The notes: a model not told the origin generated them from the sequence alone. A DNA stretch of 9,901 bases from Pseudarthrobacter sp. (GCA_013362385.1 JABFWC010000289.1:1-9901), one strand, 5' to 3'. Counted from the stretch's first letter, positions 1-5,114 are shown. Made by a program: numbers and translations.

Positions 1-408
1 CCGCCGAGTGCGGCGCACGTGAAGGCCGATAACGCCTCGCTGGGTGAACTGCTCGGGGACGTCACCCGGGACCTGTCCACCCTGATGCGCCAGGAAGTCG
101 AACTGGCCAAGGCCGAAGCCAAACAATCAGCCACCCGCGCCGGGAAAGGCGCCGGCATGCTCGCCGGCGCCGGCATCGGCGGACACTTCGTCCTGCTCTT
201 CCTCTCCCTGGCCCTGATGTTCGCCCTCGGCGCCCTCATGCCCCTGGGCTGGGCCGCACTGATCGTCGCCGTCATCTGGGCCATCATCGCCGCGATCCTG
301 GCCAGCATCGGCCGCAAGGAACTCAAAGAGATCAAGGGCCTGCCACAAACCGGCCAAACACTCTCCGAAATCCCCCCAACCCTAAAACCAGGTGAGGTAA
401 ACCGATGA
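1..408 (+). CDS. Phage holin family (Actinobacterial holin-X) membrane protein, 5' end probably outside window
   Basis: Small inner-membrane protein of the holin-X/putative superfamily III holin group. Despite the name, members are chromosomal in actinobacteria and their role is unproven, so no lysis function is implied. The frame is open from base 1. The only in-window start is GTG at 19, which has no ribosome-binding site in front of it, so the true start probably lies upstream. Numbering from that GTG (129 residues): an amphipathic charged N-terminal segment with the family-typical LMRQEVELAKAE stretch (residues 22-33), a glycine/alanine-rich first membrane helix at about 47-70, a second at about 77-97, and a basic cytoplasmic tail. 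The stop overlaps the next start as ATGA, so translation of the two is probably coupled. Lysine codons are mixed (4 AAG, 4 AAA). Family assignment is fairly sure; function is not. Confidence 0.82.
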   Translation, partial: PPSAAHVKADNASLGELLGDVTRDLSTLMRQEVELAKAEAKQSATRAGKGAGMLAGAGIGGHFVLLFLSLALMFALGALMPLGWAALIVAVIWAIIAAILASIGRKELKEIKGLPQTGQTLSEIPPTLKPGEVNR

Positions 409-1067
409 GCGAGAACCCCGACGTCATCCGCGCCGACATAGAAGCCACCCGGGCCCGCCTGGGCACCAACGTCGACGCCGTGGCCGACAAAGTCACCCCG
501 TCCAACATCGTCCACCGCCAGACCGACAAGGTCCGCGACGCCGTCACCGGAGTCAAGGAGAAAATCATGGGCGCAGCCGACACCGCCACCACCAAAGTCC
601 ACGACACCACCACCGCCGGCGCCGGACACACCAGCAACGCCATGCACTCAACCGGCGACACCCTGCACGAGGCCAAAGACACCGTCTCGGCCAAACTCAC
701 CGACGCCGGCCAGGCCGTCTCCCACGCCCCGGACCAGGTCAAAGCCAAAACCCAGGGCAACCCCCTAGCCGCCGGCCTGATCGCCTTCGGCGCCGGACTG
801 CTCGTCTCCTCCCTCATCCCGCCAAGCCAGAAAGAACGCGAAGCCGCGGACCAACTCAAAACCGCAGCCCAGCCCCTGGCCCACGAACTCACCGACGCCG
901 CCAAAAACATGGCCCAGGACCTGAAACAACCAGCACAGGAAGCCATGGAAAACGTCAAAGCCACCGCCACCGACGCCGCCCAAAACGTCAAAGCCGAAGG
1001 CCAAACAGCCGCCGCCGACGTCAAAGACCGCGCCACCGACGCCAAAGACCACGTCCAAAACACCTAA
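405..1067 (+). CDS. DUF3618 domain protein with one membrane helix and LEA-like 11-residue repeat tail
   Basis: 220 residues. Residues 2-45 match the DUF3618 pattern (NPDVIRADIEATRARLG, then a conserved hydrophilic segment). One membrane helix lies at about 119-138. The rest is alanine-, lysine-, aspartate- and threonine-rich helix. From residue 151 to 216 the chain divides without gaps into six 11-residue units, each starting with Leu or Val and usually followed by Lys; two more units can be read at 94-115. Such hendecads are characteristic of group 3 LEA proteins and apolipoprotein-like amphipathic helices, which lie on membranes or fold on drying. ATG at 405 overlaps the upstream stop by 4 bp and has AGGTGAGG at 390-397. 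DUF3618 genes commonly neighbour holin-X genes in actinobacteria. A role in envelope stress or surface organisation is inference. Lysine codons are 15 AAA to 2 AAG, opposite to the next gene. Confidence 0.85.
   Translation: MSENPDVIRADIEATRARLGTNVDAVADKVTPSNIVHRQTDKVRDAVTGVKEKIMGAADTATTKVHDTTTAGAGHTSNAMHSTGDTLHEAKDTVSAKLTDAGQAVSHAPDQVKAKTQGNPLAAGLIAFGAGLLVSSLIPPSQKEREAADQLKTAAQPLAHELTDAAKNMAQDLKQPAQEAMENVKATATDAAQNVKAEGQTAAADVKDRATDAKDHVQNT
855..1052 (+). repeat. Six in-phase 33-nt (11-residue) repeats in the DUF3618 gene
   Basis: Residues 151-216 of the DUF3618 protein divide into six contiguous hendecads starting at L151, L162, L173, V184, V195 and V206; five of the six have Lys at position 2 and L162 has Thr. 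At DNA level the 14-mer AAAACGTCAAAGCC recurs exactly 33 bp apart (949-962 and 982-995), so recent unit duplication is visible in the last units. Confidence 0.75.
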
Positions 1068-1103
1068 ACCAAGACGCGGCACCGAAAAGGCAACAGACTG
1101 TTT

Positions 1104-1140
1104 GACAGGCCGGCACCGCCACCCGCGGGGCCGGCCTGTC
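1104..1140 (+). terminator. Stem-loop between the DUF3618 and BrkB genes, possible terminator or attenuator
   Basis: A perfect 11-bp stem (1104-1114 with 1130-1140). A further 4 bp can form inside the loop (1116-1119 with 1125-1128) after one A/G mismatch. No T-run follows, so it is not a classical intrinsic terminator, but T-less hairpin terminators are often proposed in high-GC actinobacteria. It could equally be an RNA-stability element inside a three-gene transcript. Confidence 0.5.
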
Positions 1141-1171
1141 CGCTTCAGCCCCTTGATCGAGAGGACACCCC

Positions 1172-2374
1172 ATGGCCACTCACGACTCATCCGAGACAAG
1201 TACCGCCAAGGCCGGCCAGGCGCCGGCTCCAGACGACGGCAGGAAGCCGGGCAGCCCCCGGGACCTGGATAAGCCGTCGTGGAAGTACATCACCAGGAAG
1301 ACGTTCCGGGAATTCAGCAAGGACCAGTGCCCCGACCTCGCGGCCGGCCTGACCTACTACGCTGTGCTGTCCCTGTTCCCTGCGCTGCTGGCGCTGGTGT
1401 CGCTGCTCGGGCTTTTCGGGGATCCCCAGAAAACCACCACCGCGCTGCTCGAAATCGTGCGCGGCTTTGCTCCGGCGGAGACCGTCAACACCATCAGCGG
1501 TCCTGTGTCGGAGCTGACGAGCGCCCCCGCCGCCGGGTTCACGCTGGTGGTCGGCCTGGTGACTGCGCTCTGGTCGGCGTCCGGGTACGTGGGCGGTTTC
1601 GGCCGGGCAATGAACCGCATTTACGAGGTGGACGAGGGCCGCCCCTTCGTGAAGCTGCGCGGCACCATGCTGGCCGTGACGCTCCTTGCCGTAGTGATCG
1701 TGGCGCTCCTTGCCGGCATGCTGGTCCTCAGCGGGCCCATCTCCGAGGCGGTGGGCGGCCTCATTGGGCTCAGTGGCCCGATCCTGGCCGTCTGGAACAT
1801 CGCCAAGTGGCCGGTCATGATCATCCTCATCATCGCCATCATCGCGGTCCTCTACTACGCCACGCCTAACGTCAAGCAGCCGAAGTTCCGCTGGATGAGC
1901 ATGGGCTCGGCCATTGCCCTGGTGGTATTCCTGGTAGCATCGCTGGCTTTCGGTTTCTACGTCGGAAACTTCGGAAACTACAACAAGACCTACGGTGCCT
2001 TGGGCAGCGTGATCATCATGCTGCTGTGGCTCTGGATCCTGAACATGTCACTCCTGTTCGGCGCCGAGTTCGACGCCGAGGTGGAGCGTGCACGTGAGCT
2101 GCAGGCCGGCATCGAGGCGGAAGAGACCATCCAGCTGCCCCCGCGGGACACCAAGAAGAGCGAGAAGATCCAGAAGCAGATCGAAGACGATATCAAGCAC
2201 GGGCGGGAACTGCGCGAGAAGTACGCATCGGAGAACGGCGGCCAGGATGACACCGCTGAGCAGCCCGAAGCCGCTCCCTTGGAAAGCCACCGCGACCGGG
2301 TGCGCGACAAGGTGCAGCATCGTGCCGGCGATCCAGGGTCCGACGGCGGCGGCCGGCAGCATGACAGGGCTTAG
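1172..2374 (+). CDS. YihY/virulence factor BrkB family membrane protein
   Basis: 400 residues, polytopic inner-membrane protein of the YihY/BrkB (UPF0761) family. The name comes from a Bordetella serum-resistance locus and is not evidence for virulence; the biochemical role is unsettled. Visible family features are the DLAAGLTYYAVLSLFPALLAL segment around residues 55-75, the ALWSASG motif at 132-138, and six hydrophobic spans at about 62-83, 122-147, 165-187, 210-230, 243-265 and 277-300. The family's GSVIIMLLWLWI signature precedes the end of the last helix. The C-terminal 100 residues are a long charged, probably disordered cytoplasmic tail with little family conservation. GAGAGG at 1159-1164 sits 7 nt before the ATG. 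Lysine codons are 18 AAG to 1 AAA. It follows the holin-X and DUF3618 genes in the same direction, suggesting a shared envelope role. Confidence 0.93.
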   Translation: MATHDSSETSTAKAGQAPAPDDGRKPGSPRDLDKPSWKYITRKTFREFSKDQCPDLAAGLTYYAVLSLFPALLALVSLLGLFGDPQKTTTALLEIVRGFAPAETVNTISGPVSELTSAPAAGFTLVVGLVTALWSASGYVGGFGRAMNRIYEVDEGRPFVKLRGTMLAVTLLAVVIVALLAGMLVLSGPISEAVGGLIGLSGPILAVWNIAKWPVMIILIIAIIAVLYYATPNVKQPKFRWMSMGSAIALVVFLVASLAFGFYVGNFGNYNKTYGALGSVIIMLLWLWILNMSLLFGAEFDAEVERARELQAGIEAEETIQLPPRDTKKSEKIQKQIEDDIKHGRELREKYASENGGQDDTAEQPEAAPLESHRDRVRDKVQHRAGDPGSDGGGRQHDRA

Positions 2375-2410
2375 GCCGCCCCGAGCCGCCGGAAGGTCCG
2401 CGGGGTACTA

Positions 2411-2455
2411 GGCAGGACCTGCAAGTTGGAGGAAAATTGAGTTGGAGGTCCTGCC
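2411..2455. repeat. Perfect 10-bp inverted repeat enclosing two 8-bp direct repeats
   Basis: GGCAGGACCT at 2411-2420 pairs with AGGTCCTGCC at 2446-2455 across 25 nt. Inside lie two copies of GTTGGAGG (2425-2432 and 2441-2448), 16 bp apart. The left arm also contains an 11-bp palindrome (2412-2422). It starts 36 bp after the BrkB stop, so it may terminate that transcript, though there is no T-run. Confidence 0.55.
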
Positions 2456-2462
2456 AGGGTTT

Positions 2463-2484
2463 CCCGGACTTGGGGGAGTCCGGG
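2463..2484. repeat. 8-bp stem, 6-nt loop hairpin
   Basis: CCCGGACT (2463-2470) pairs with AGTCCGGG (2477-2484) around a TGGGGG loop. It lies directly after the preceding inverted repeat, so the two could form tandem stem-loops in a BrkB read-through transcript. No T-run follows. Confidence 0.45.
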
Positions 2485-2607
2485 GCGAAGCGGGGCCGGC
2501 GGTGAGATGGCCTCTTCTGAGACCGAGGCCAGTCCCCCCAGTCGCCGTCGGCCCCCTCGACCTGGAGCACCGCCAGTGCGGCCCGGGAGTCCGGCCCGAT
2601 CCCGGAG

Positions 2608-2636
2608 TTGGCGAAGGTGGTCCGTACTGTCATAAT
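2608..2636 (+). promoter_or_regulatory. Sigma-70-like promoter for the 85-residue gene
   Basis: TTGGCG (2608-2613), a 17-bp spacer, then CATAAT (2631-2636). The -10 matches consensus at 5 of 6 bases and the -35 at 4 of 6. The predicted start is near 2643, about 85 nt before the ATG at 2728. AT-rich -10 elements are scarce in this GC-rich window, which makes the match more notable. Confidence 0.45.
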
Positions 2637-2646
2637 CTCTTGCATA

Positions 2647-2677
2647 CCCTGCTGGACCCCATCGGGGACTGGCAGGG
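2647..2677 (+). other. Leader hairpin upstream of the 85-residue gene
   Basis: A 31-nt near-perfect stem: 2647-2655 pairs with 2669-2677 (two G-T wobbles), an A/A mismatch, then CCCC (2657-2660) with GGGG (2664-2667) closing a 3-nt loop. If transcription starts near 2643, this hairpin is at the very 5' end of the RNA, where such structures often protect or regulate transcripts. That role is inference. Confidence 0.45.
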
Positions 2678-2727
2678 CCGCTGAAGCAGATACGGCGGCA
2701 TCATTGTCGACCCTTTAATGAGCGGAC

Positions 2728-2985
2728 ATGCCTGCTACCCATTTTGAACAGTTTCTTGCCGAAGCAGTTGTCCCGGACAAAGAGCCCGGGCTGGGCCTCG
2801 GACGCGATGAGCTTTACGGCCTGTACACCAGTTGGTGCCTTCTGCATAAGGCCGAACTCCAGCCCCCTGCAGCCCTTTGGGAAGCACTGCAGGACAAGGG
2901 GATCGATCCCGACAGCAACAACCTCTCCATGACCGGACCTGCGGCGGCCGACTACATTGTGGCCAGCGCTCCGGACCTGGTGTAG
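2728..2985 (+). CDS. Small hypothetical protein, 85 residues
   Basis: I do not recognise this protein as a named family. It is compact and probably globular, with no signal peptide or membrane segment. Residues 27-58 read DELY..Y..WC, then a proline pair, an aromatic-helix segment ending W51..L54, and a glycine at 58. This spacing recalls the winged-helix module at the C-terminus of phage/plasmid D5-like primases (pattern LY..Y..WC....P.....F...L...G). That resemblance is by eye and weak. A real gene is supported by coding-type composition, an upstream promoter, and a strong terminator 30 bp past the stop. The ribosome-binding site is poor (GAGCGG at 2720-2725, two bases before the ATG), so the leader may matter for translation. 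It stands alone, convergent with the O-methyltransferase gene. Confidence 0.7.
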   Translation: MPATHFEQFLAEAVVPDKEPGLGLGRDELYGLYTSWCLLHKAELQPPAALWEALQDKGIDPDSNNLSMTGPAAADYIVASAPDLV

Positions 2986-3014
2986 CGGGGGAACTGCTCC
3001 CCTGGGTCCTTGAT

Positions 3015-3051
3015 AAGGGTGTTGCCGGCGTTCGCCGGCAACACCCTTTTT
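3015..3051 (+). terminator. Intrinsic (Rho-independent) terminator
   Basis: A perfect 16-bp stem (3015-3030 with 3033-3048, outer pairs A-T) whose GC-rich apex closes a GTTC loop, running into TTTTT at 3047-3051. This is the only classical intrinsic terminator in the window. It ends the transcript of the 85-residue gene and, as a stem, may also act on convergent transcription from the O-methyltransferase gene. Confidence 0.92.
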
Positions 3052-3075
3052 CATGCCGGGCTTTTTCATGCCGGG
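3046..3075. repeat. Perfect 15-bp tandem duplication at the terminator tail
   Basis: CTTTTTCATGCCGGG occurs at 3046-3060 and again, with no gap or mismatch, at 3061-3075. The first copy includes the T-run of the intrinsic terminator, so the duplication gives a second T-run without a second stem. It probably arose by replication slippage. Confidence 0.85.
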
Positions 3076-3106
3076 CCCGTGGCGGTGACGCGGATCGGCC
3101 ACCCTC

Positions 3107-3784
3107 TCAGGTGATGCGTGCCAGGGCGAACCCGTCCCAGCCCTTGGAGCCCACGGTCTGGATGACGGTGGCGTCCAGCCGGGGGTGGCCGCCCAGGAGC
3201 TTGAGGGCTTCAATGATCCCTGGGGCGTTGACCGGGTCCATGCCGGGATCGAGGAGAGCCCCCTCCCAGACCGCGTTGTCCAGGACGACTGCCGCACCGG
3301 GCCTGCCCAGCCGGACGGCCCAGTCGAGGTATCGGCTGTCATTTTGCTTGTCCGCATCGATGAAGATGAAGTCGAAGGGTTTCCTTTCCTCCTCCGCCAG
3401 GGCGGCCAGCGTGTCCAGCGCCGGGCCCAGCCGGATCTCCACCTTTTGGCCCAGTCCCGCGGCGTCAATGTTGGCCCACGCCACCTCGGCATGCTGGGGC
3501 AGGTACTCGCACGTCACGATGCTGCCGTCGGGGGGAAGGCCGCGGCCCATCCAAATGGTGCTGTAGCCGGCGAGCGTTCCGATTTCCAGGATCCGGCGGG
3601 CGCCCGAGAGCTGGACCAGGAGCTTGAGCAGCTTCCCCGCATTCGGTGCCACCTCGATTGCCGGCATCCCGGCCTCGGCAGCGGAGGTCACGGCGTGCTG
3701 CAGCGCCGGGTCCGGATGAACCACTGTTGTGGACAGGAACTCCTCAGCGGCTATCCATTCCGGCCGGGGTTTGTGCTCGAACAT
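3107..3784 (-). CDS. Class I SAM-dependent, cation-dependent O-methyltransferase
   Basis: 225 residues from the ATG at 3784. Member of the Methyltransf_3/CCoAOMT-like family (COG4122), which moves a methyl group from S-adenosylmethionine to hydroxyls of catechol-like or other small substrates in the cytoplasm. Seen: SAM-binding motif I LEIGTLAGYS (66-75); an acidic residue after strand 2 (Glu93, in VTCEY); IDADK with Asp143 and Asp145; and Asp169-Asn170. Asp143 with Asp169-Asn170 fits the divalent-metal ligand set of the family. Length is normal. A GTG two codons upstream (3790) is an alternative start. I prefer ATG because a promoter places transcription start on it. No ribosome-binding site is visible at either. 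It lies 60 bp downstream of the thiamine-binding gene in the same direction. The substrate cannot be told. Confidence 0.93.
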   Translation of the reverse strand: MFEHKPRPEWIAAEEFLSTTVVHPDPALQHAVTSAAEAGMPAIEVAPNAGKLLKLLVQLSGARRILEIGTLAGYSTIWMGRGLPPDGSIVTCEYLPQHAEVAWANIDAAGLGQKVEIRLGPALDTLAALAEEERKPFDFIFIDADKQNDSRYLDWAVRLGRPGAAVVLDNAVWEGALLDPGMDPVNAPGIIEALKLLGGHPRLDATVIQTVGSKGWDGFALARIT

Positions 3785-3790
3785 GGGCAC

Positions 3791-3819
3791 AGTTTGGCAC
3801 GGGCCGTCCTGCCGGTCCA
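3791..3819 (-). promoter_or_regulatory. Candidate leaderless promoter for the O-methyltransferase
   Basis: On the minus strand, TGGACC (3814-3819) then a 17-bp spacer then CAAACT (3791-3796). Six bases separate the -10 from the ATG at 3784, so transcription would begin at or next to the start codon. This agrees with the missing ribosome-binding site. The match is moderate. Confidence 0.35.
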
Positions 3820-3844
3820 GATGCTTTTGGCGGCTTGTACCGGC

Positions 3845-4168
3845 TCAGGAATCCTGCGCTAGCGCGCCCTCCAGGCGGTCCACCTTCGCGGTCAGCTCAC
3901 CGGTGTACCCGGGCCGGATGTCCGCTTTGATGACCAGGGAAACCCGGCTGCCAAACCGGCCCACCGCCTCGGTGGCGCGCTTGACGACGTCGAACACTTC
4001 GTCCCACTCGCCTTCGATGGTGGTGAACATCGAATCCGTTTGATTGGGCAGCCCGGACTCCCGGACGATCTTCACGGCGGCGGCAACGGCGTCGTGAACG
4101 GAAGCGTCATTGGGGCGGGAGCCGGCGGCGGGCACGCCCGACGGGGCAACAGAGAATGCAAGCAACAT
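3845..4168 (-). CDS. Thiamine-binding protein, MTH1187/YkoF-like (COG0011)
   Basis: 107 residues. Small ferredoxin-like-fold protein of the thiamine-binding (DUF77, MTH1187) family; members form tetramers, and some bind thiamine or its pyrimidine part. Conserved stretches span the whole protein: MLLAFSVAPSG at the start, VRESGLPNQTDSMFTTIEGEWDEV at 35-58 (covering the family's ligand-pocket region), and RVSLVIKADIRPG at 75-87. The start at 4168 is fixed by MLLAFS, the universal N-terminus of the family; the frame is open further upstream, but that extension is not homologous. GGGGG just before the ATG is a possible weak ribosome-binding site. It diverges from the TetR gene across 123 bp. No thiamine riboswitch is evident upstream. 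Family call is secure; ligand is inferred. Confidence 0.93.
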   Translation of the reverse strand: MLLAFSVAPSGVPAAGSRPNDASVHDAVAAAVKIVRESGLPNQTDSMFTTIEGEWDEVFDVVKRATEAVGRFGSRVSLVIKADIRPGYTGELTAKVDRLEGALAQDS

Positions 4169-4255
4169 GCCCCCAGTGTCCCACGCGGCCCGGAAGTTAC
4201 GCTGGCGTGCACTGCCGGATGCGGCCGTCACATAAGCGCCTACCCTCCGGTAACG

Positions 4256-4284
4256 GTGAACGCCACAGGCTCCATTGCTACCCT
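4256..4284 (+). promoter_or_regulatory. Candidate leaderless promoter for the TetR gene
   Basis: GTGAAC (4256-4261), a 17-bp spacer, then TACCCT (4279-4284), which fits the actinobacterial TANNNT -10. Seven bases separate it from the ATG at 4292, placing +1 on the A of the start codon. This would explain the absence of a ribosome-binding site and supports the chosen start. Confidence 0.45.
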
Positions 4285-4291
4285 GTTGGGC

Positions 4292-4939
4292 ATGAGCCTC
4301 GCAGTCGCCCGCAAGCCCCTCCGCGCAGACGCAGCGCGGAACGTGGACAAGATCATCACGGCGGCGCGCCAGTGTTTCCGGGAGTTCGGCCCTGAAGTGC
4401 CGCTGCAGACCATCGCCGTGACCGCCGGCGTTGGCCCGGCAACGCTCTTTCGGAACTTCGCAGACAAAGAAGAACTCGTCCTTGCGGCGCTCAACAGGCA
4501 GTTGCGGCTCACAGTGGACCCCGTGATGGAGGGCGCGCTGGCGGACATCGACGCCGCCGCCGGCCTGATGCGGGCGCTCGAAGCCTTGATGGCGGCCGCA
4601 AGCGAGGACGCAAACCTGTTGTGCGCCGTCGCCGGCCGGCGCGAGCTGCTTACCGGGATCACCGGTTCGCTGATGGAGTCGATCAGCGTACTGCTGGTCC
4701 GGGGCCAGGGCCAAGGCAGCCTCCGGACGGACATTTCAATGACGGACATGTTCCGGTTGCTGGCCATGCTGATCGGCGTGGTGGACACAATGGAACCGGG
4801 CTCCGACGCCTGGCGCCGCCCGCTTGCCCTGGTCGAGGATTCGATCCGCAGCGTCCGGCCGGCGCGGCCCCTTCCGCCGCATGTCCCGGTCCCGGCCGCC
4901 ACGGCGCTCGGGGCCGGGCTCCTGGGGCCCCTGGGCTGA
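4292..4939 (+). CDS. TetR/AcrR family transcriptional regulator
   Basis: 215 residues. One-component DNA-binding repressor type. The N-terminal TetR domain is clear: helix 1 at about 17-33 (NVDKIITAARQCFREFG), then the helix-turn-helix at about 38-57 with the family-typical AGVGPATLFRNFADKEELVLAAL following. The C-terminal ligand domain (about 75-188) is helical and unassigned. The last 25 residues are proline/alanine-rich and probably disordered. The frame is open 84 codons upstream, but that extension overlaps the divergent thiamine-binding gene antisense and is not protein-like. ATG 4292 is favoured by the homology start and by a -10 seven bases upstream. It is divergent from the thiamine-binding gene, the commonest arrangement for a TetR target, but no clear operator palindrome is visible in the 123-bp gap, so the target is unproven. 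Confidence 0.93.
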   Translation: MSLAVARKPLRADAARNVDKIITAARQCFREFGPEVPLQTIAVTAGVGPATLFRNFADKEELVLAALNRQLRLTVDPVMEGALADIDAAAGLMRALEALMAAASEDANLLCAVAGRRELLTGITGSLMESISVLLVRGQGQGSLRTDISMTDMFRLLAMLIGVVDTMEPGSDAWRRPLALVEDSIRSVRPARPLPPHVPVPAATALGAGLLGPLG

Positions 4940-4982
4940 CCCCCGCCCGCCTGCTGCCGTCACTCCGGCTGCACAGACACCA

Positions 4983-5012
4983 TTGTGGGCCGCCCGGCAG
5001 GTGCAATAGACT
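4983..5012 (+). promoter_or_regulatory. Weak promoter for the leader ORF and 74-residue gene
   Basis: TTGTGG (4983-4988), an 18-bp spacer, then TAGACT (5007-5012; TANNNT form). Predicted start near 5019. The untranslated leader would contain a purine-rich AGGAAGGGG stretch (5014-5022) with no start codon at proper spacing, and a small CTCGA/TCGAG stem (5036-5054). Confidence 0.3.
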
Positions 5013-5066
5013 CAGGAAGGGGTTACGCAGACAGCCTCGATTCTTTCTTTCGAGATGGAGCGACCC

Positions 5067-5114
5067 ATGAAGAAAATCGTGCGTTTCGGCGGGATTCCGG
5101 TCAGCCCGCGATGA
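5067..5114 (+). CDS. 15-codon leader ORF overlapping the next gene
   Basis: ATG at 5067 has GGAG at 5057-5060, a well-spaced ribosome-binding site 6 nt upstream. It encodes MKKIVRFGGIPVSPR, a short basic peptide, and its TGA overlaps the ATG of the next gene as ATGA (5111-5114). The next gene has no ribosome-binding site of its own, so ribosomes ending here probably reinitiate there. An upstream ATG at 5055 in the same frame lacks a good ribosome-binding site. No run of a single amino acid suggests classic attenuation. Whether the peptide itself has a role is unknown. Confidence 0.45.
   Translation: MKKIVRFGGIPVSPR

Larger units (their letters stand above)
2375..2727. other. 353-bp stretch with no supported gene; structured DNA and a promoter
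   Basis: No frame here has both a convincing start and a recognisable protein. It holds a 10-bp inverted repeat (2411-2455), a short hairpin (2463-2484), a sigma-70-like promoter (2608-2636) and a 31-nt hairpin (2647-2677), each listed separately. On the minus strand the segment from about 2717 down to 2540 is stop-free and has coding-like composition, but it reads on into low-complexity basic sequence that overlaps the BrkB gene. A decayed gene fragment is possible. Confidence 0.6.

Noticed and set aside
1..408. Prophage lysis cassette, from the holin name
   Set aside because: No endolysin, tail, integrase or attachment site is present. Holin-X proteins are ordinary chromosomal genes in actinobacteria, and the neighbours are envelope proteins.
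332..1199. Long minus-strand ORFs (332-1063 and 765-1199) opposite the DUF3618 gene
   Set aside because: They are antisense shadows of a gene with G/C-ending codons and Ala/Asp-rich repeats. The sequences are low-complexity Ser/Ala or Gly/Phe, with no recognisable domain.
2442..2684. 80-residue plus-strand ORF in the intergenic region
   Set aside because: Its start is TTG without a ribosome-binding site, the product is low-complexity Pro/Gly, and it overlaps the promoter and the hairpins better supported here.
3811..3844. 6-bp inverted repeat GCCGGT/ACCGGC between the thiamine-binding and O-methyltransferase genes as a terminator
   Set aside because: The stem is short with a 22-nt loop and no T-run, so it is expected by chance in GC-rich DNA.
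4169..4255. TPP riboswitch for the thiamine-binding gene
   Set aside because: I cannot find the conserved TPP-riboswitch core sequences in the upstream region, and the leader is too short.
4040..4291. N-terminal extension of the TetR gene
   Set aside because: It lies antisense to the thiamine-binding gene, has unlikely sequence, and TetR homology begins at the ATG at 4292, which has a -10 seven bases upstream.
4169..4714. N-terminal extension of the thiamine-binding gene
   Set aside because: Not homologous to the family, antisense to the TetR gene, and the family N-terminus MLLAFS is intact at 4168.
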